Source: UBA7236 sp043727235 (GTDB taxonomy: Bacteria; Bacteroidota; Bacteroidia; Chitinophagales; BACL12). From it: DNA of 11,761 nt. A program made the translations under genes and the position numbers. Of this stretch, positions 1-6,435 are shown piece by piece (the first letter of the stretch is position 1; the number at the start of each line of letters is the position of its first letter). The notes beneath the pieces are model-generated. The model did not search any database and was not told the DNA's origin. It was given only the letters and a program-made list of their open reading frames with translations. Where the stretch lies: NCBI GenBank assembly GCA_043727235.1, contig JAYSYX010000160.1, positions 1 through 11,761 on the forward strand, in the 5' to 3' direction.

Positions 1-1
1 G

Positions 2-280
2 AAATTGAATTTACCTCAGGGAGCTTTTTATTTTTTTCCGGATGTGAGTAATTATTTCGGCAAAAATTATAACGGCATAACAATTAAAAATGCTGACGAC
101 CTTGCTATGTATCTTTTAAATGAAGGAAATGTTTCTGTTGTAACCGGATCCGCCTTCGGAGATAAAAATTGCATACGTTTCAGTTATGCCACCAGCGATG
201 ACAAACTTGTGGAAGCAATGCGCAGAATGGAAATCGCGCTCGAAAAACTCACCGCAGTTCAAACTACTCCTGCAATTTAA
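2..280 (+). CDS. Class I/II PLP-dependent aminotransferase, C-terminal fragment (gene runs off the left edge)
   Basis: Only the last ~92 residues are in the window. The frame is open from base 2 and ends in TAA at 278-280. The fragment matches the C-terminal small domain of fold-type I aminotransferases of the aspartate aminotransferase kind. It has a P-x-G-A-F-Y-x-F-P motif near its start, then 'VVTGSAFG', then 'IRFSYATS', in which the arginine is the usual ligand of the substrate alpha-carboxylate. The PLP lysine lies upstream, outside the window. In the family such enzymes move an amino group between an amino acid and a 2-oxo acid in the cytosol. The exact substrate (aspartate, aromatic or other) cannot be told from this part. 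The heptose kinase gene follows after 9 bp on the same strand, suggesting one transcript. The TTG at base 5 is an internal leucine codon, not a start. Confidence 0.9.
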   Translation, partial: KLNLPQGAFYFFPDVSNYFGKNYNGITIKNADDLAMYLLNEGNVSVVTGSAFGDKNCIRFSYATSDDKLVEAMRRMEIALEKLTAVQTTPAI

Positions 281-289
281 TTTGATCGT

Positions 290-1288
290 ATGACGGAGGA
301 AAAAGAGATCAGAAAAATTTTTAACCAATTCAACAAATTAAAAGTTGTGGTGGTTGGCGATTGTATGGTTGATAAATATGTGTATGGAAATGTAGATCGA
401 ATTTCGCCGGAAGCACCGGTTCCTGTATTGGCTATCAATAACACCATTGAAAGATCCGGAGGCGCAGCAAATGTTGCAGTTAATTTACATGCACTTGGTG
501 CTGTTCCGTATTTATTTTCGGTGATTGGAACTGATGTTGAAGGGGATACAATGGTTCGCCTCTTAAAAGAAAAACGGATAAAAACCAATTTCGTCTTTCG
601 TTCGCCAAACAGGATCACAACATCTAAAACGCGTATCATTTCAAAGAATCATCAAATGATGCGAATAGATCATGAAATAACAGAAAATATTGAACCGGCA
701 ACTGAGAAAAAAGTATTGCGCAGTTTAACATCATTCCTTAAAAAAGAAAAACCGGATGTGTTGATATTTGAAGATTATGATAAAGGAATGTTATCGGGCA
801 ATTTCATTATGGCCGTTACTGAGGTATGTAACGTAAACAATATTCCTATTGCGGTTGATCCCAAAAAGAAAAACTTCTTCGCTTATCAAAATTGCACTTT
901 ATTCAAACCTAATTTAAGGGAAATAAATGAAAGTTTAAATATTGTTTTGGATGCTGGAGATATTGCGAGTTTAAATAATGCTGCGGACATTTTACAAAAA
1001 CAATTAAAAAATAATTCCACCATGATCACACTCGGTGAACATGGTATTTTTATTAAATCAGGAAAAAAATTCTTCAAAAAAGATGCATATCTGCGCAATG
1101 TGGCTGATGTTTCGGGTGCAGGAGATACCGTTATAAGTATTGCAGCACTTTGTTTGGCCATTAATGCTGATCCACAATTAACTGCAGGCATCGCAAATAT
1201 AGCAGGTGGGTTGGTTTGTGAATCGTCGGGGGTTGTGCCGGTGGATAAGAAGCAGTTGTTGCAGGAATGCTTGGAATTGTTGTGTTGA
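290..1288 (+). CDS. rfaE1: D-glycero-beta-D-manno-heptose-7-phosphate kinase (PfkB family, RfaE1/HldA type)
   Basis: A 332-residue ribokinase/PfkB-family sugar kinase. Residues 23-46 carry GDxMxDxYxxG and RISPEAPVPV, the signature of the kinase domain of HldE/RfaE. SGGAANVA at 56-63 is the sugar-binding glycine motif, and DVSGAGDT at 273-280 contains the catalytic aspartate (D279) and anion hole. In the family it phosphorylates D-glycero-D-manno-heptose 7-phosphate at C1 on the way to ADP-heptose for lipopolysaccharide or other glycans. The length is that of a stand-alone kinase. The cytidylyltransferase-like second domain of E. coli HldE is absent, so a separate nucleotidyltransferase should exist elsewhere. 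The ATG at 290 puts a normal N-terminus just before the first beta strand. No Shine-Dalgarno is visible. It lies 9 bp after the aminotransferase gene. Related PfkB kinases of other specificity are possible but less likely given the RISPEAPVPV motif. Confidence 0.88.
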   Translation: MTEEKEIRKIFNQFNKLKVVVVGDCMVDKYVYGNVDRISPEAPVPVLAINNTIERSGGAANVAVNLHALGAVPYLFSVIGTDVEGDTMVRLLKEKRIKTNFVFRSPNRITTSKTRIISKNHQMMRIDHEITENIEPATEKKVLRSLTSFLKKEKPDVLIFEDYDKGMLSGNFIMAVTEVCNVNNIPIAVDPKKKNFFAYQNCTLFKPNLREINESLNIVLDAGDIASLNNAADILQKQLKNNSTMITLGEHGIFIKSGKKFFKKDAYLRNVADVSGAGDTVISIAALCLAINADPQLTAGIANIAGGLVCESSGVVPVDKKQLLQECLELLC

Positions 1289-1357
1289 GTCAACAGTACA
1301 TTAATGAACTTTTCACATAACGAGTCTTCCTATTTATTTATTTATTAATACTATTAA

Positions 1358-2956
1358 TTATTTAACAAATTGAAAAGAAGTTTGGTTGTTATTACTGTAA
1401 ATATTAGCTATATAAAAACCGGATGGAAATTCATTTATGTCAATGATGTTTTCTGAAGGTAATAAGCTGTGTGACAGTAATTTTCTACCAAATACATCAA
1501 CAAGTTCGAACCGCAATTCGGCATTTAAAGTAGTAATAATTAATTGTTGGTCGTAATATCGAATTTCGTGATCCATCTCCGTTTGTTCAACGCCAAGTAC
1601 AATATCCAGTTGTGCCTTTTCAGAAAAGGAGACTGCATTATAACTTGCGTAAATATCGTTGGAAACTGCCACAACTAAAGCAGAATAATTTACATTTTGA
1701 ATTACTCCTTCGCCGGTTAATTCATCATTTTGGTTATCCTGCAAACACACTGAATAAATGGAGGAGCCATCTTCTGCAACAGATGTATAAAATGTTGAAT
1801 TCATTGCATTTAATGAAGTAGCAGTCACATATTCCGGAGAAAATTCTGAAGTGAGATATATTCTATATTCTAAATTCTTATATGTTTTTAATGGCGTAAA
1901 AGCGACCTCAAAGTCGGAAGAATTTCCATTATTATCGACATCTGCCAGTGAAATTTCACACATTTTACTTGTTGGGGAATACTGAATAGATTCACCGGAA
2001 GAAGGAACAGATAGATAACTTAGAGTATCACTTAAACCGGATGTTATATTAAGAATTGTCGCATAATAGGTAGAAGATGCGGCAAGCCCAATTACAATAG
2101 GATCCCCATTTACATCTTTATCTAATTCGTTGAATTGATAATTTAAGTCGGTTCCATTTGGAATGAACGATTCATATCTGTCTGGGGGAAGTAATATTGC
2201 ATCTTCCATGGAAATTATAGAGGGTGGGATCTCTTTTTTGCATAGAATTAATCGATATTCAGCAATTGAGGATTCCACTAAAGAATGTTTTGCAGTAAAA
2301 TGGAGGTCGGGAACACTTCCTGTTTCAGTACTGTCAATTAATAGTAAATGTGTGGCTCCATCAGGTATTTTATCTCCGGCAATAATAAGGGAATCCGGAA
2401 CTGCATTATATGCATAATCATAAATGATAAATCTGGGATCTAATTCATTATTCGAAACCTCTCCGATTCCAAGGCGAATCCATCCATAATACTGCATCCC
2501 CGCGGAAGTAAATCTCACTCCTATATATTTATTTTCCAGGTCTGCATTTTCAATATCAGGAAGACAAAGGTTGTATTCTAAAGTTGCATTTTCTATATCA
2601 ATTTCAGGTTCTGAATTCCAGTCAGGACTCTCACCAATTTCATCACCCTTATCAAGAAATTTTATAGCAAAACCATATGCCAATAAGGATGCATAGTTTT
2701 GAATTGAAACACTTAACCAATTATAAAAATCATACCCGGAACTTCCAATGGAGTCGGCAGCAATAATTTGCATTTCATTAATTCCATCATGGTCAAAATC
2801 TATGAAAAATTCAATATCATTTCCGGAATAATCATGAAGTAAAATATCAGGCTCAAGGTCGGTATAAATAACTTGTGTGTTTCCCGGAACAGAATTCGCA
2901 ATCAAAAAGCCTGCACTTGCGGAGTAGGATATTAAACGCAGATTTTTGTTCTTCAT
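1358..2956 (-). CDS. Secreted multidomain protein with C-terminal T9SS type A sorting domain
   Basis: A 532-residue protein, transcribed leftward. The N-terminus is a signal peptide: basic 'KNKNLR', a hydrophobic stretch to about residue 23, and likely cleavage near residue 28. 'DFDHDGINE' at 53-61 resembles a calcium-binding DxDxDG loop. Residues 144-195 ('GVRF...YYGWIRL' then 'YDYAYNAVPDSLIIAGD') match a module I recognise from many secreted bacterial proteins, of unknown function. Residues ~200-325 and ~330-450 look like two related beta-rich, fibronectin III-like domains. The last ~78 residues ('VDVFGRKL' at 486-493, 'GFYIANIY', terminal 'FQFVK') fit the type A sorting domain, which in Bacteroidota directs passage through the T9SS and attachment to the cell surface. 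The usual YPNP start of that domain is not seen. No catalytic motif was recognised. It is convergent with the heptose kinase gene; no strong terminator lies in the 69 bp between them. Confidence 0.85.
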   Translation of the reverse strand: MKNKNLRLISYSASAGFLIANSVPGNTQVIYTDLEPDILLHDYSGNDIEFFIDFDHDGINEMQIIAADSIGSSGYDFYNWLSVSIQNYASLLAYGFAIKFLDKGDEIGESPDWNSEPEIDIENATLEYNLCLPDIENADLENKYIGVRFTSAGMQYYGWIRLGIGEVSNNELDPRFIIYDYAYNAVPDSLIIAGDKIPDGATHLLLIDSTETGSVPDLHFTAKHSLVESSIAEYRLILCKKEIPPSIISMEDAILLPPDRYESFIPNGTDLNYQFNELDKDVNGDPIVIGLAASSTYYATILNITSGLSDTLSYLSVPSSGESIQYSPTSKMCEISLADVDNNGNSSDFEVAFTPLKTYKNLEYRIYLTSEFSPEYVTATSLNAMNSTFYTSVAEDGSSIYSVCLQDNQNDELTGEGVIQNVNYSALVVAVSNDIYASYNAVSFSEKAQLDIVLGVEQTEMDHEIRYYDQQLIITTLNAELRFELVDVFGRKLLSHSLLPSENIIDINEFPSGFYIANIYSNNNQTSFQFVK

Positions 2957-3107
2957 ATGCGGGGCTTTGTTGGGTGTTTTATGTTATTAAGATGTTATGC
3001 TTTACTTTCAGGTTGCAAGTAATCGCCCTCAAACATTACATATAGCACCGCATAAGGAAACACACCACATAACCCTCCTGTTCCATGTTCAAATCTCAGT
3101 TAATATG
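2957..3107. other. Intergenic stretch upstream of the T9SS-cargo gene
   Basis: About 150 bp between the start of the secreted-protein gene and the repeat unit behind the permease gene. It should hold the leftward promoter of the secreted-protein gene, but I see no clean TAnnTTTG box. A short frame through here on the plus strand runs on into the repeat and looks spurious. Nothing else was recognised. Confidence 0.5.
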
Positions 3108-3149
3108 TGGCTGTTTCATTCTCAATTGTCAATTATCAATTTTCAATTA
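3108..3149. repeat. Single copy of the GGCTGTTTCAT / TCTCAAT heptad repeat unit
   Basis: This is one copy of the unit that forms the six-unit array at 6436-6717, in the same orientation. It has a TGGCTGTTTCAT head followed by four 7-bp words (TCTCAAT, TGTCAAT, TATCAAT, TTTCAAT). It ends exactly where the permease stop codon (3150-3152 on the minus strand) begins. Its presence 3.3 kb from the main array shows that the unit is dispersed and not only tandem. Confidence 0.85.
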
Positions 3150-4418
3150 TTACTTCGACCGTATCGCTTCCACAGGATCCATTTTTGAAGCTGTGATAGC
3201 AGGAATTATTCCGGCAATTACGCCAATGGCAACTGCAATGGTTGTTCCTATTAATGCATTCTTTAAGGATAATAAAAATCCAAAATCTGTGGCTTTATCG
3301 GCCATGAACATTACAAACCAGACCAATACCAAACCGACGACACAACCGATGAGAGATAAAATGATTGCTTCAATTAAAAATTCGGTAAGTATTAAATAAT
3401 TTTTTGCTCCGAGCGCTTTTTTTATTCCAATTATATTAGTTCTTTCTTTTACACTTACGAACATGATATTTGCAATTCCGAAACCTCCGACAAGGATACT
3501 AAAACCTCCGATAATTAATCCTACAATATTTAATACTGCGAACATATCGTCCAATGCATCTGCTGCAAGTGTTACTTCGTTCACAGCAAAATCACTTTCT
3601 TCTAAAGGATGTAAGTTTCTTGCACTGCGCATGATGGGATAAATTTCATCTTTAATTTCATCTGCAGTAATTCCTTCTTTGGGTTTTACTTCAATTACCG
3701 GGTCGATGAATCCACTGTTCATATCCACTACCCTTCTGATATAATTAAAAGGCATTATGATGGTATTATCATTGGAAATATCAATAATACTTTCTCCCTC
3801 CTTTTCAAGCACACCTATCACTTTCATTTTGTATTGCCGGTCGATCTCACGCAACCAAATATATTTTCCTACAGCACTTATATTTGGTGGAAATAATTTT
3901 TCTGCGACTTCAAATCCCAATATCACCACTTCAGAGCCACCCACCGATTCACTAGGTACAAAATACCGACCATCCTTAAAATTAAGGCTGTAAATTTTAT
4001 CATACTGCTCGGTTACTCCACTCACCTGAACATTTTGCAAGGTATTGTGCAGATATTTTACCTCATCGAGATTTAACCATACTTCCACACAAACTGCTTC
4101 AGCACCTTCCAGCTTATCGTCGAGCATTTTATATTCTGAGTATTTCATGGAAGGTCGTTTAATATAATCCCACCAGGCATATTCTTCATTGCTGAATTGC
4201 CATGGCCATTTCTGGATGTAGATCATATTAGTTCCGAGCTTATCCAAACCACTTTCCATATTTCTTTTAAGGGAATCAACGGCACTTAAAACAGCAATTA
4301 TGCAGAATATTCCAATGGAAACACCTAACAAGGAAAGGAAGGTACGCAGCTTATTATTCTTCAATTCCTGGAATACAAGTGAAAAGGTTTCTGAAATCGT
4401 TCGGAGTAAGGCTACCAT
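3150..4418 (-). CDS. MacB/FtsX-family ABC transporter permease
   Basis: A 422-residue inner-membrane permease with the MacB topology. One N-terminal transmembrane helix (roughly 25-47) is followed by a large periplasmic domain of the MacB_PCD type (roughly 50-285). Three C-terminal helices (roughly 290-312, 342-372 and 388-408) form the FtsX domain. The N-terminal 'NNKLRTFLSLLGVSIGI' and the C-terminal 'ASKMDPVEAIRSK' are hallmarks of this family. Members use an ATPase dimer to drive mechanical work across the envelope, as in macrolide or peptide efflux or lipoprotein release. No ATPase domain is fused. The only ATPase of the matching subfamily in the window is at 7356-8084, 2.9 kb away on the same strand, so they may form one transporter. 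The substrate is unknown. The TATCTTTG box at 4427-4434 lies 8 bp before the ATG, so the transcript may have almost no leader. A heptad repeat begins right at the stop codon. Confidence 0.9.
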   Translation of the reverse strand: MVALLRTISETFSLVFQELKNNKLRTFLSLLGVSIGIFCIIAVLSAVDSLKRNMESGLDKLGTNMIYIQKWPWQFSNEEYAWWDYIKRPSMKYSEYKMLDDKLEGAEAVCVEVWLNLDEVKYLHNTLQNVQVSGVTEQYDKIYSLNFKDGRYFVPSESVGGSEVVILGFEVAEKLFPPNISAVGKYIWLREIDRQYKMKVIGVLEKEGESIIDISNDNTIIMPFNYIRRVVDMNSGFIDPVIEVKPKEGITADEIKDEIYPIMRSARNLHPLEESDFAVNEVTLAADALDDMFAVLNIVGLIIGGFSILVGGFGIANIMFVSVKERTNIIGIKKALGAKNYLILTEFLIEAIILSLIGCVVGLVLVWFVMFMADKATDFGFLLSLKNALIGTTIAVAIGVIAGIIPAITASKMDPVEAIRSK

Positions 4419-4426
4419 ATTTGCAT

Positions 4427-4434
4427 CAAAGATA
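4427..4434 (-). promoter_or_regulatory. Putative -7 box of the permease gene
   Basis: Read leftward, 4434-4427 is TATCTTTG, an exact match to the Bacteroidota -7 consensus TAnnTTTG. It ends 8 bp before the permease ATG (4418). No clear TTTG/TTG -33 element lies at the usual distance (only a TTATAAC stretch), so this is a moderate call. Confidence 0.4.
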
Positions 4435-4442
4435 TTCCATTG

Positions 4443-4477
4443 TTTGCATTGATTTCGTTATAATATCGTTAATTTTG
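4443..4477 (+). promoter_or_regulatory. Putative primary sigma promoter of queA
   Basis: TAATTTTG at 4470-4477 fits the Bacteroidota -7 consensus TAnnTTTG and is followed by GCGCCC. TTTG at 4443-4446 (spacer 23) or TTG at 4449-4451 (spacer 18) can serve as the -33 element. The start codon of queA is 52 bp beyond the -7 box, leaving a leader of about 45 nt. It partly overlaps the divergent upstream region of the permease gene, so the two promoters may interfere. Confidence 0.6.
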
Positions 4478-4485
4478 CGCCCGCG

Positions 4486-4502
4486 TTATAGAAGTACTAT
4501 AA
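4486..4502 (+). promoter_or_regulatory. Inverted repeat in the queA leader
   Basis: A perfect 6-bp inverted repeat, TTATAG-AAGTA-CTATAA, starts about 9 bp after the putative -7 box, so it lies at or near the 5' end of the transcript. A second weak inverted repeat (TAAAAC at 4513-4518, GTTTTA at 4525-4530) reaches the A of the queA start codon. Either could be an operator or an RNA hairpin. Both are AT-rich and short, and chance is possible. Confidence 0.35.
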
Positions 4503-4529
4503 GGCATAAAATTAAAACCCGTAAGTTTT

Positions 4530-5582
4530 ATGAAGTTATCAAAATTCAATTTCGAACTCCCCAAAGACATTATTGCACAACACCCCACAGCCGCTCGTGA
4601 CGATGCTAAGATGATGGTGGTTCACCGAAAAACCGGCAAGATCGTCCATAAAAAATTCAAAGACATTCTGGAATACTTTACCGAACATGATGTAATGGTG
4701 CTCAATAACACAAAGGTATTTCCAGCACGATTATTCGGAAGGAAAGAAAAAACAGGTGCAAAGATTGAAGTATTTATGCTGCGTGAATTGAACCGTGAAA
4801 TGCATTTATGGGATGTTTTGGTTGATCCGGCTAGAAAAATTCGGGTTGGGAACAAATTGTATTTTGGTGATGATGATATGTTGGTGGCGGAAGTTGTTGA
4901 CAATACCACCTCACGCGGTAGAACTATCCGTTTTTTACACGATGGATCTGCTGAAGAACTGAGACGCATACTCGACGTAATGGGAGAAACTCCACTTCCG
5001 AAATATATCAAACGCAAACCGGATGAAGATGACAAAGAACGTTATCAAACAGTTTTTGCTAAACACGAAGGAGCGGTTGCAGCACCTACTGCTGGAATGC
5101 ATTTTAGCCGTGAATTATTGAAAAGACTGGAAATTAAAGGCGTAAATTTTGCTGAATTGACCCTCCACGTTGGTTTAGGAACCTTTAGAAGTATAGATGT
5201 GGAAGATCTTTCCAAACATAAAATGGATGCAGAATATTTTAAAGTAGATAAAGGCTGTTGCGATATTGTAAATAAAGGTTTAGAAGAAAACCGCAGAATA
5301 TGCGCAATAGGCACAACAACAATGAGAGCCTGTGAAAGCGCTGTGTCAGCTTCCGGTAAATTAAAACCCGAAGAAGGATGGACCAATTTATTTATACATC
5401 CTCCTTACGACTTTACCATATGTAATACAATGGTCACCAATTTCCATTTACCTAAAACGAGCCTGGTTATCATGGTAGCAGCCTTTATGGGCTATGATCT
5501 TACCATGGAAGCGTATAAAGTGGCCATGAAGGAGAAATATCGCTTTTTCTCTTATGGTGATGCCATGTTGATAGTGGATTGA
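4530..5582 (+). CDS. queA: S-adenosylmethionine:tRNA ribosyltransferase-isomerase
   Basis: A 350-residue full-length QueA. In the family it transfers the ribosyl part of S-adenosylmethionine to 7-aminomethyl-7-deazaguanine at the wobble position of tRNAs (Asp, Asn, His, Tyr), giving epoxyqueuosine, the next-to-last step of queuosine synthesis. Recognised motifs in order are an N-terminal 'FNFELPKDIIAQHP', 'VMVLNNTKVFPARLFG', 'EGAVAAPTAGMHFS', 'LHVGLGTF', 'GTTTMRACES', and the C-terminal 'TMVTNFHLPKTSLVIMVAAF' and 'YRFFSYGDAML'. The ATG at 4530 fits the family N-terminus; no Shine-Dalgarno is evident. It is transcribed away from the permease and appears monocistronic: its 3' end meets a tandem repeat after 8 bp and a strong terminator at 5912-5946. 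No other queuosine gene is in the window. Confidence 0.97.
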   Translation: MKLSKFNFELPKDIIAQHPTAARDDAKMMVVHRKTGKIVHKKFKDILEYFTEHDVMVLNNTKVFPARLFGRKEKTGAKIEVFMLRELNREMHLWDVLVDPARKIRVGNKLYFGDDDMLVAEVVDNTTSRGRTIRFLHDGSAEELRRILDVMGETPLPKYIKRKPDEDDKERYQTVFAKHEGAVAAPTAGMHFSRELLKRLEIKGVNFAELTLHVGLGTFRSIDVEDLSKHKMDAEYFKVDKGCCDIVNKGLEENRRICAIGTTTMRACESAVSASGKLKPEEGWTNLFIHPPYDFTICNTMVTNFHLPKTSLVIMVAAFMGYDLTMEAYKVAMKEKYRFFSYGDAMLIVD

Positions 5583-5589
5583 GGGGGAA

Positions 5590-5892
5590 ATGGTGAGTAG
5601 TGAGTGGTGAGATTGCTTCGACTTAGGAAGGAAGTTTAATCACCTAATCTAAAACTTCAATGTTGAGTGTATCAAAACTCACGCTTCACGATTCACGAAT
5701 TGAATTCGCTTGACAATTGGTGAGGGGTGAATGGTGAGTGGTGAGATTGCTTCGATCTAGGAAGGAAGTTTAATCTCCTAATCTAAAACTTCAATGTTGA
5801 GGGTATCAAAACTCACGATTCACGCTTCACGATTCACGAATTGAATTCGCTTGACTATTGGTGAGTGGTGAGATTGCTTCGACTTAGGTAGG
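5590..5892. repeat. ~130-bp tandem repeat (2.2 copies) bordered by 7-bp words
   Basis: Copies start at 5602 (134 bp), 5736 (127 bp) and 5863 (cut off at about 5892), counted from GAGTGGTGAGATTGCTTCG. Each holds a ~60-bp core (AGGAAGGAAGTTTAAT...TATCAAAA), a run of 7-bp words of type TTCACGA, the near-palindrome CGAATTGAATTCG, and a run of words of type GTGAGTG. Copy 2 has one more TTCACGA word and copy 1 has two more GTGAGTG-like words, which accounts exactly for the 7-bp length difference. The CTCAC and GTGAG runs are partly complementary, so single strands could fold. The tract starts 8 bp after the queA stop codon. No reading frame of interest was found here. Confidence 0.9.
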
Positions 5893-5911
5893 ATGATTAA
5901 CTACATAATTA

Positions 5912-5946
5912 AACAAAAAATCCCGCATAATACGGGATTTTTTGTT
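5912..5946. terminator. Bidirectional rho-independent terminator
   Basis: A perfect 14-bp inverted repeat, 5912-5925 against 5933-5946, with a 7-nt loop CATAATA. The stem core is ATCCCG/CGGGAT. It is flanked by A6 on the left and T6 on the right, so a U-run follows the hairpin on either strand. It lies between the converging queA (+) and DUF2795 (-) genes and can end both transcripts. Confidence 0.92.
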
Positions 5947-5961
5947 GATAGGAATAGCTTT

Positions 5962-6183
5962 TCAATATTCGTCTTCATTGAAATAGAAGTCGTCGTGGGT
6001 GGGATAATCGCTCCAGATATCTTCTATACCTTCATAAAATTCCCCTTCATCTTCGAGTTCCTGTAAATTTTCAATTACTTCAATCGGTGCTCCGGAACGA
6101 ATGGCATAGTCAATCAACTCATCCTTTGTTGCCGGCCATGGAGCATCTTCTAAATATGATGCAAGTTCGAGTGTCCAATACAT
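5962..6183 (-). CDS. DUF2795 domain-containing small acidic protein
   Basis: A 73-residue acidic protein. From memory, the whole sequence matches a short, highly conserved Bacteroidota protein annotated as DUF2795. Typical stretches are 'MYWTLELASYLEDAPWPATK', 'ELIDYAIRSGAP', 'VIENLQELEDEGE' and a C-terminal 'DDFYFNEDEY'. The predicted fold is a small helical domain, with an acidic tail. No catalytic residues, signal peptide or membrane segment are seen, so it is probably cytosolic. The function is unknown; the strict conservation and small size suggest a binding or adaptor role, which is inference. It has its own promoter at 6211-6241 and ends 16 bp short of the terminator at 5912-5946, so it is probably transcribed alone. 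Confidence 0.9.
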   Translation of the reverse strand: MYWTLELASYLEDAPWPATKDELIDYAIRSGAPIEVIENLQELEDEGEFYEGIEDIWSDYPTHDDFYFNEDEY

Positions 6184-6210
6184 ATTTTAACCTCTTTTTT
6201 AATTAGGGCG

Positions 6211-6241
6211 CAAAAATAGATTTTTTTTCCTCTTTTCCAAG
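6211..6241 (-). promoter_or_regulatory. Putative primary sigma promoter of the DUF2795 gene
   Basis: Read leftward, TATTTTTG (6218-6211) matches TAnnTTTG exactly and is followed by GCGCCC, as at queA. CTTGG (6241-6237) supplies a TTG -33 element with a spacer of 18-19 bp. The ATG at 6183 is 27 bp further on. Confidence 0.6.
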
Positions 6242-6435
6242 CCTTATTGCAAACAATTTACACCAAATCAGAAAATACTTTCGAAAAGTGATGTGGGAAG
6301 GAGAAAAAGTTGAAAAGACAATGGACTTAAATTTCTTCCGAAATTTTACTAAATCCCACCGTTTGTTTTCCTATTTCCCATTTCCTAGTCCATTGCTCAG
6401 GTAAGTAATCATAAGCTCAAATGTTACCGTGATCC
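6242..6435. other. Gene-free stretch with nested inverted repeats and TTTCCYA heptads
   Basis: No convincing reading frame. Two inverted repeats interleave: GTGGGA 6293-6298 with TCCCAC 6354-6359, and CAATGGACT 6319-6327 with AGTCCATTG 6387-6395. Three 7-bp words, TTTCCTA-TTTCCCA-TTTCCTA, occupy 6367-6387. A structured RNA or a remnant repeat is possible; neither is shown. Confidence 0.45.

Noticed and set aside
886..1293. Antisense frames over the heptose kinase, queA, permease, deoxynucleoside kinase and class V enzyme genes
   Set aside because: All are shadows of well-supported genes on the other strand and none has recognisable motifs.
2997..3399. Plus-strand frames upstream of and across the end of the permease gene
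   Set aside because: They run through repeat and antisense permease sequence and show no recognisable domain.
4478..4529. preQ1 riboswitch before queA
   Set aside because: I see no preQ1-I consensus (GC stem with C-rich loop and downstream A-rich pairing strand) in the ~50-nt leader.
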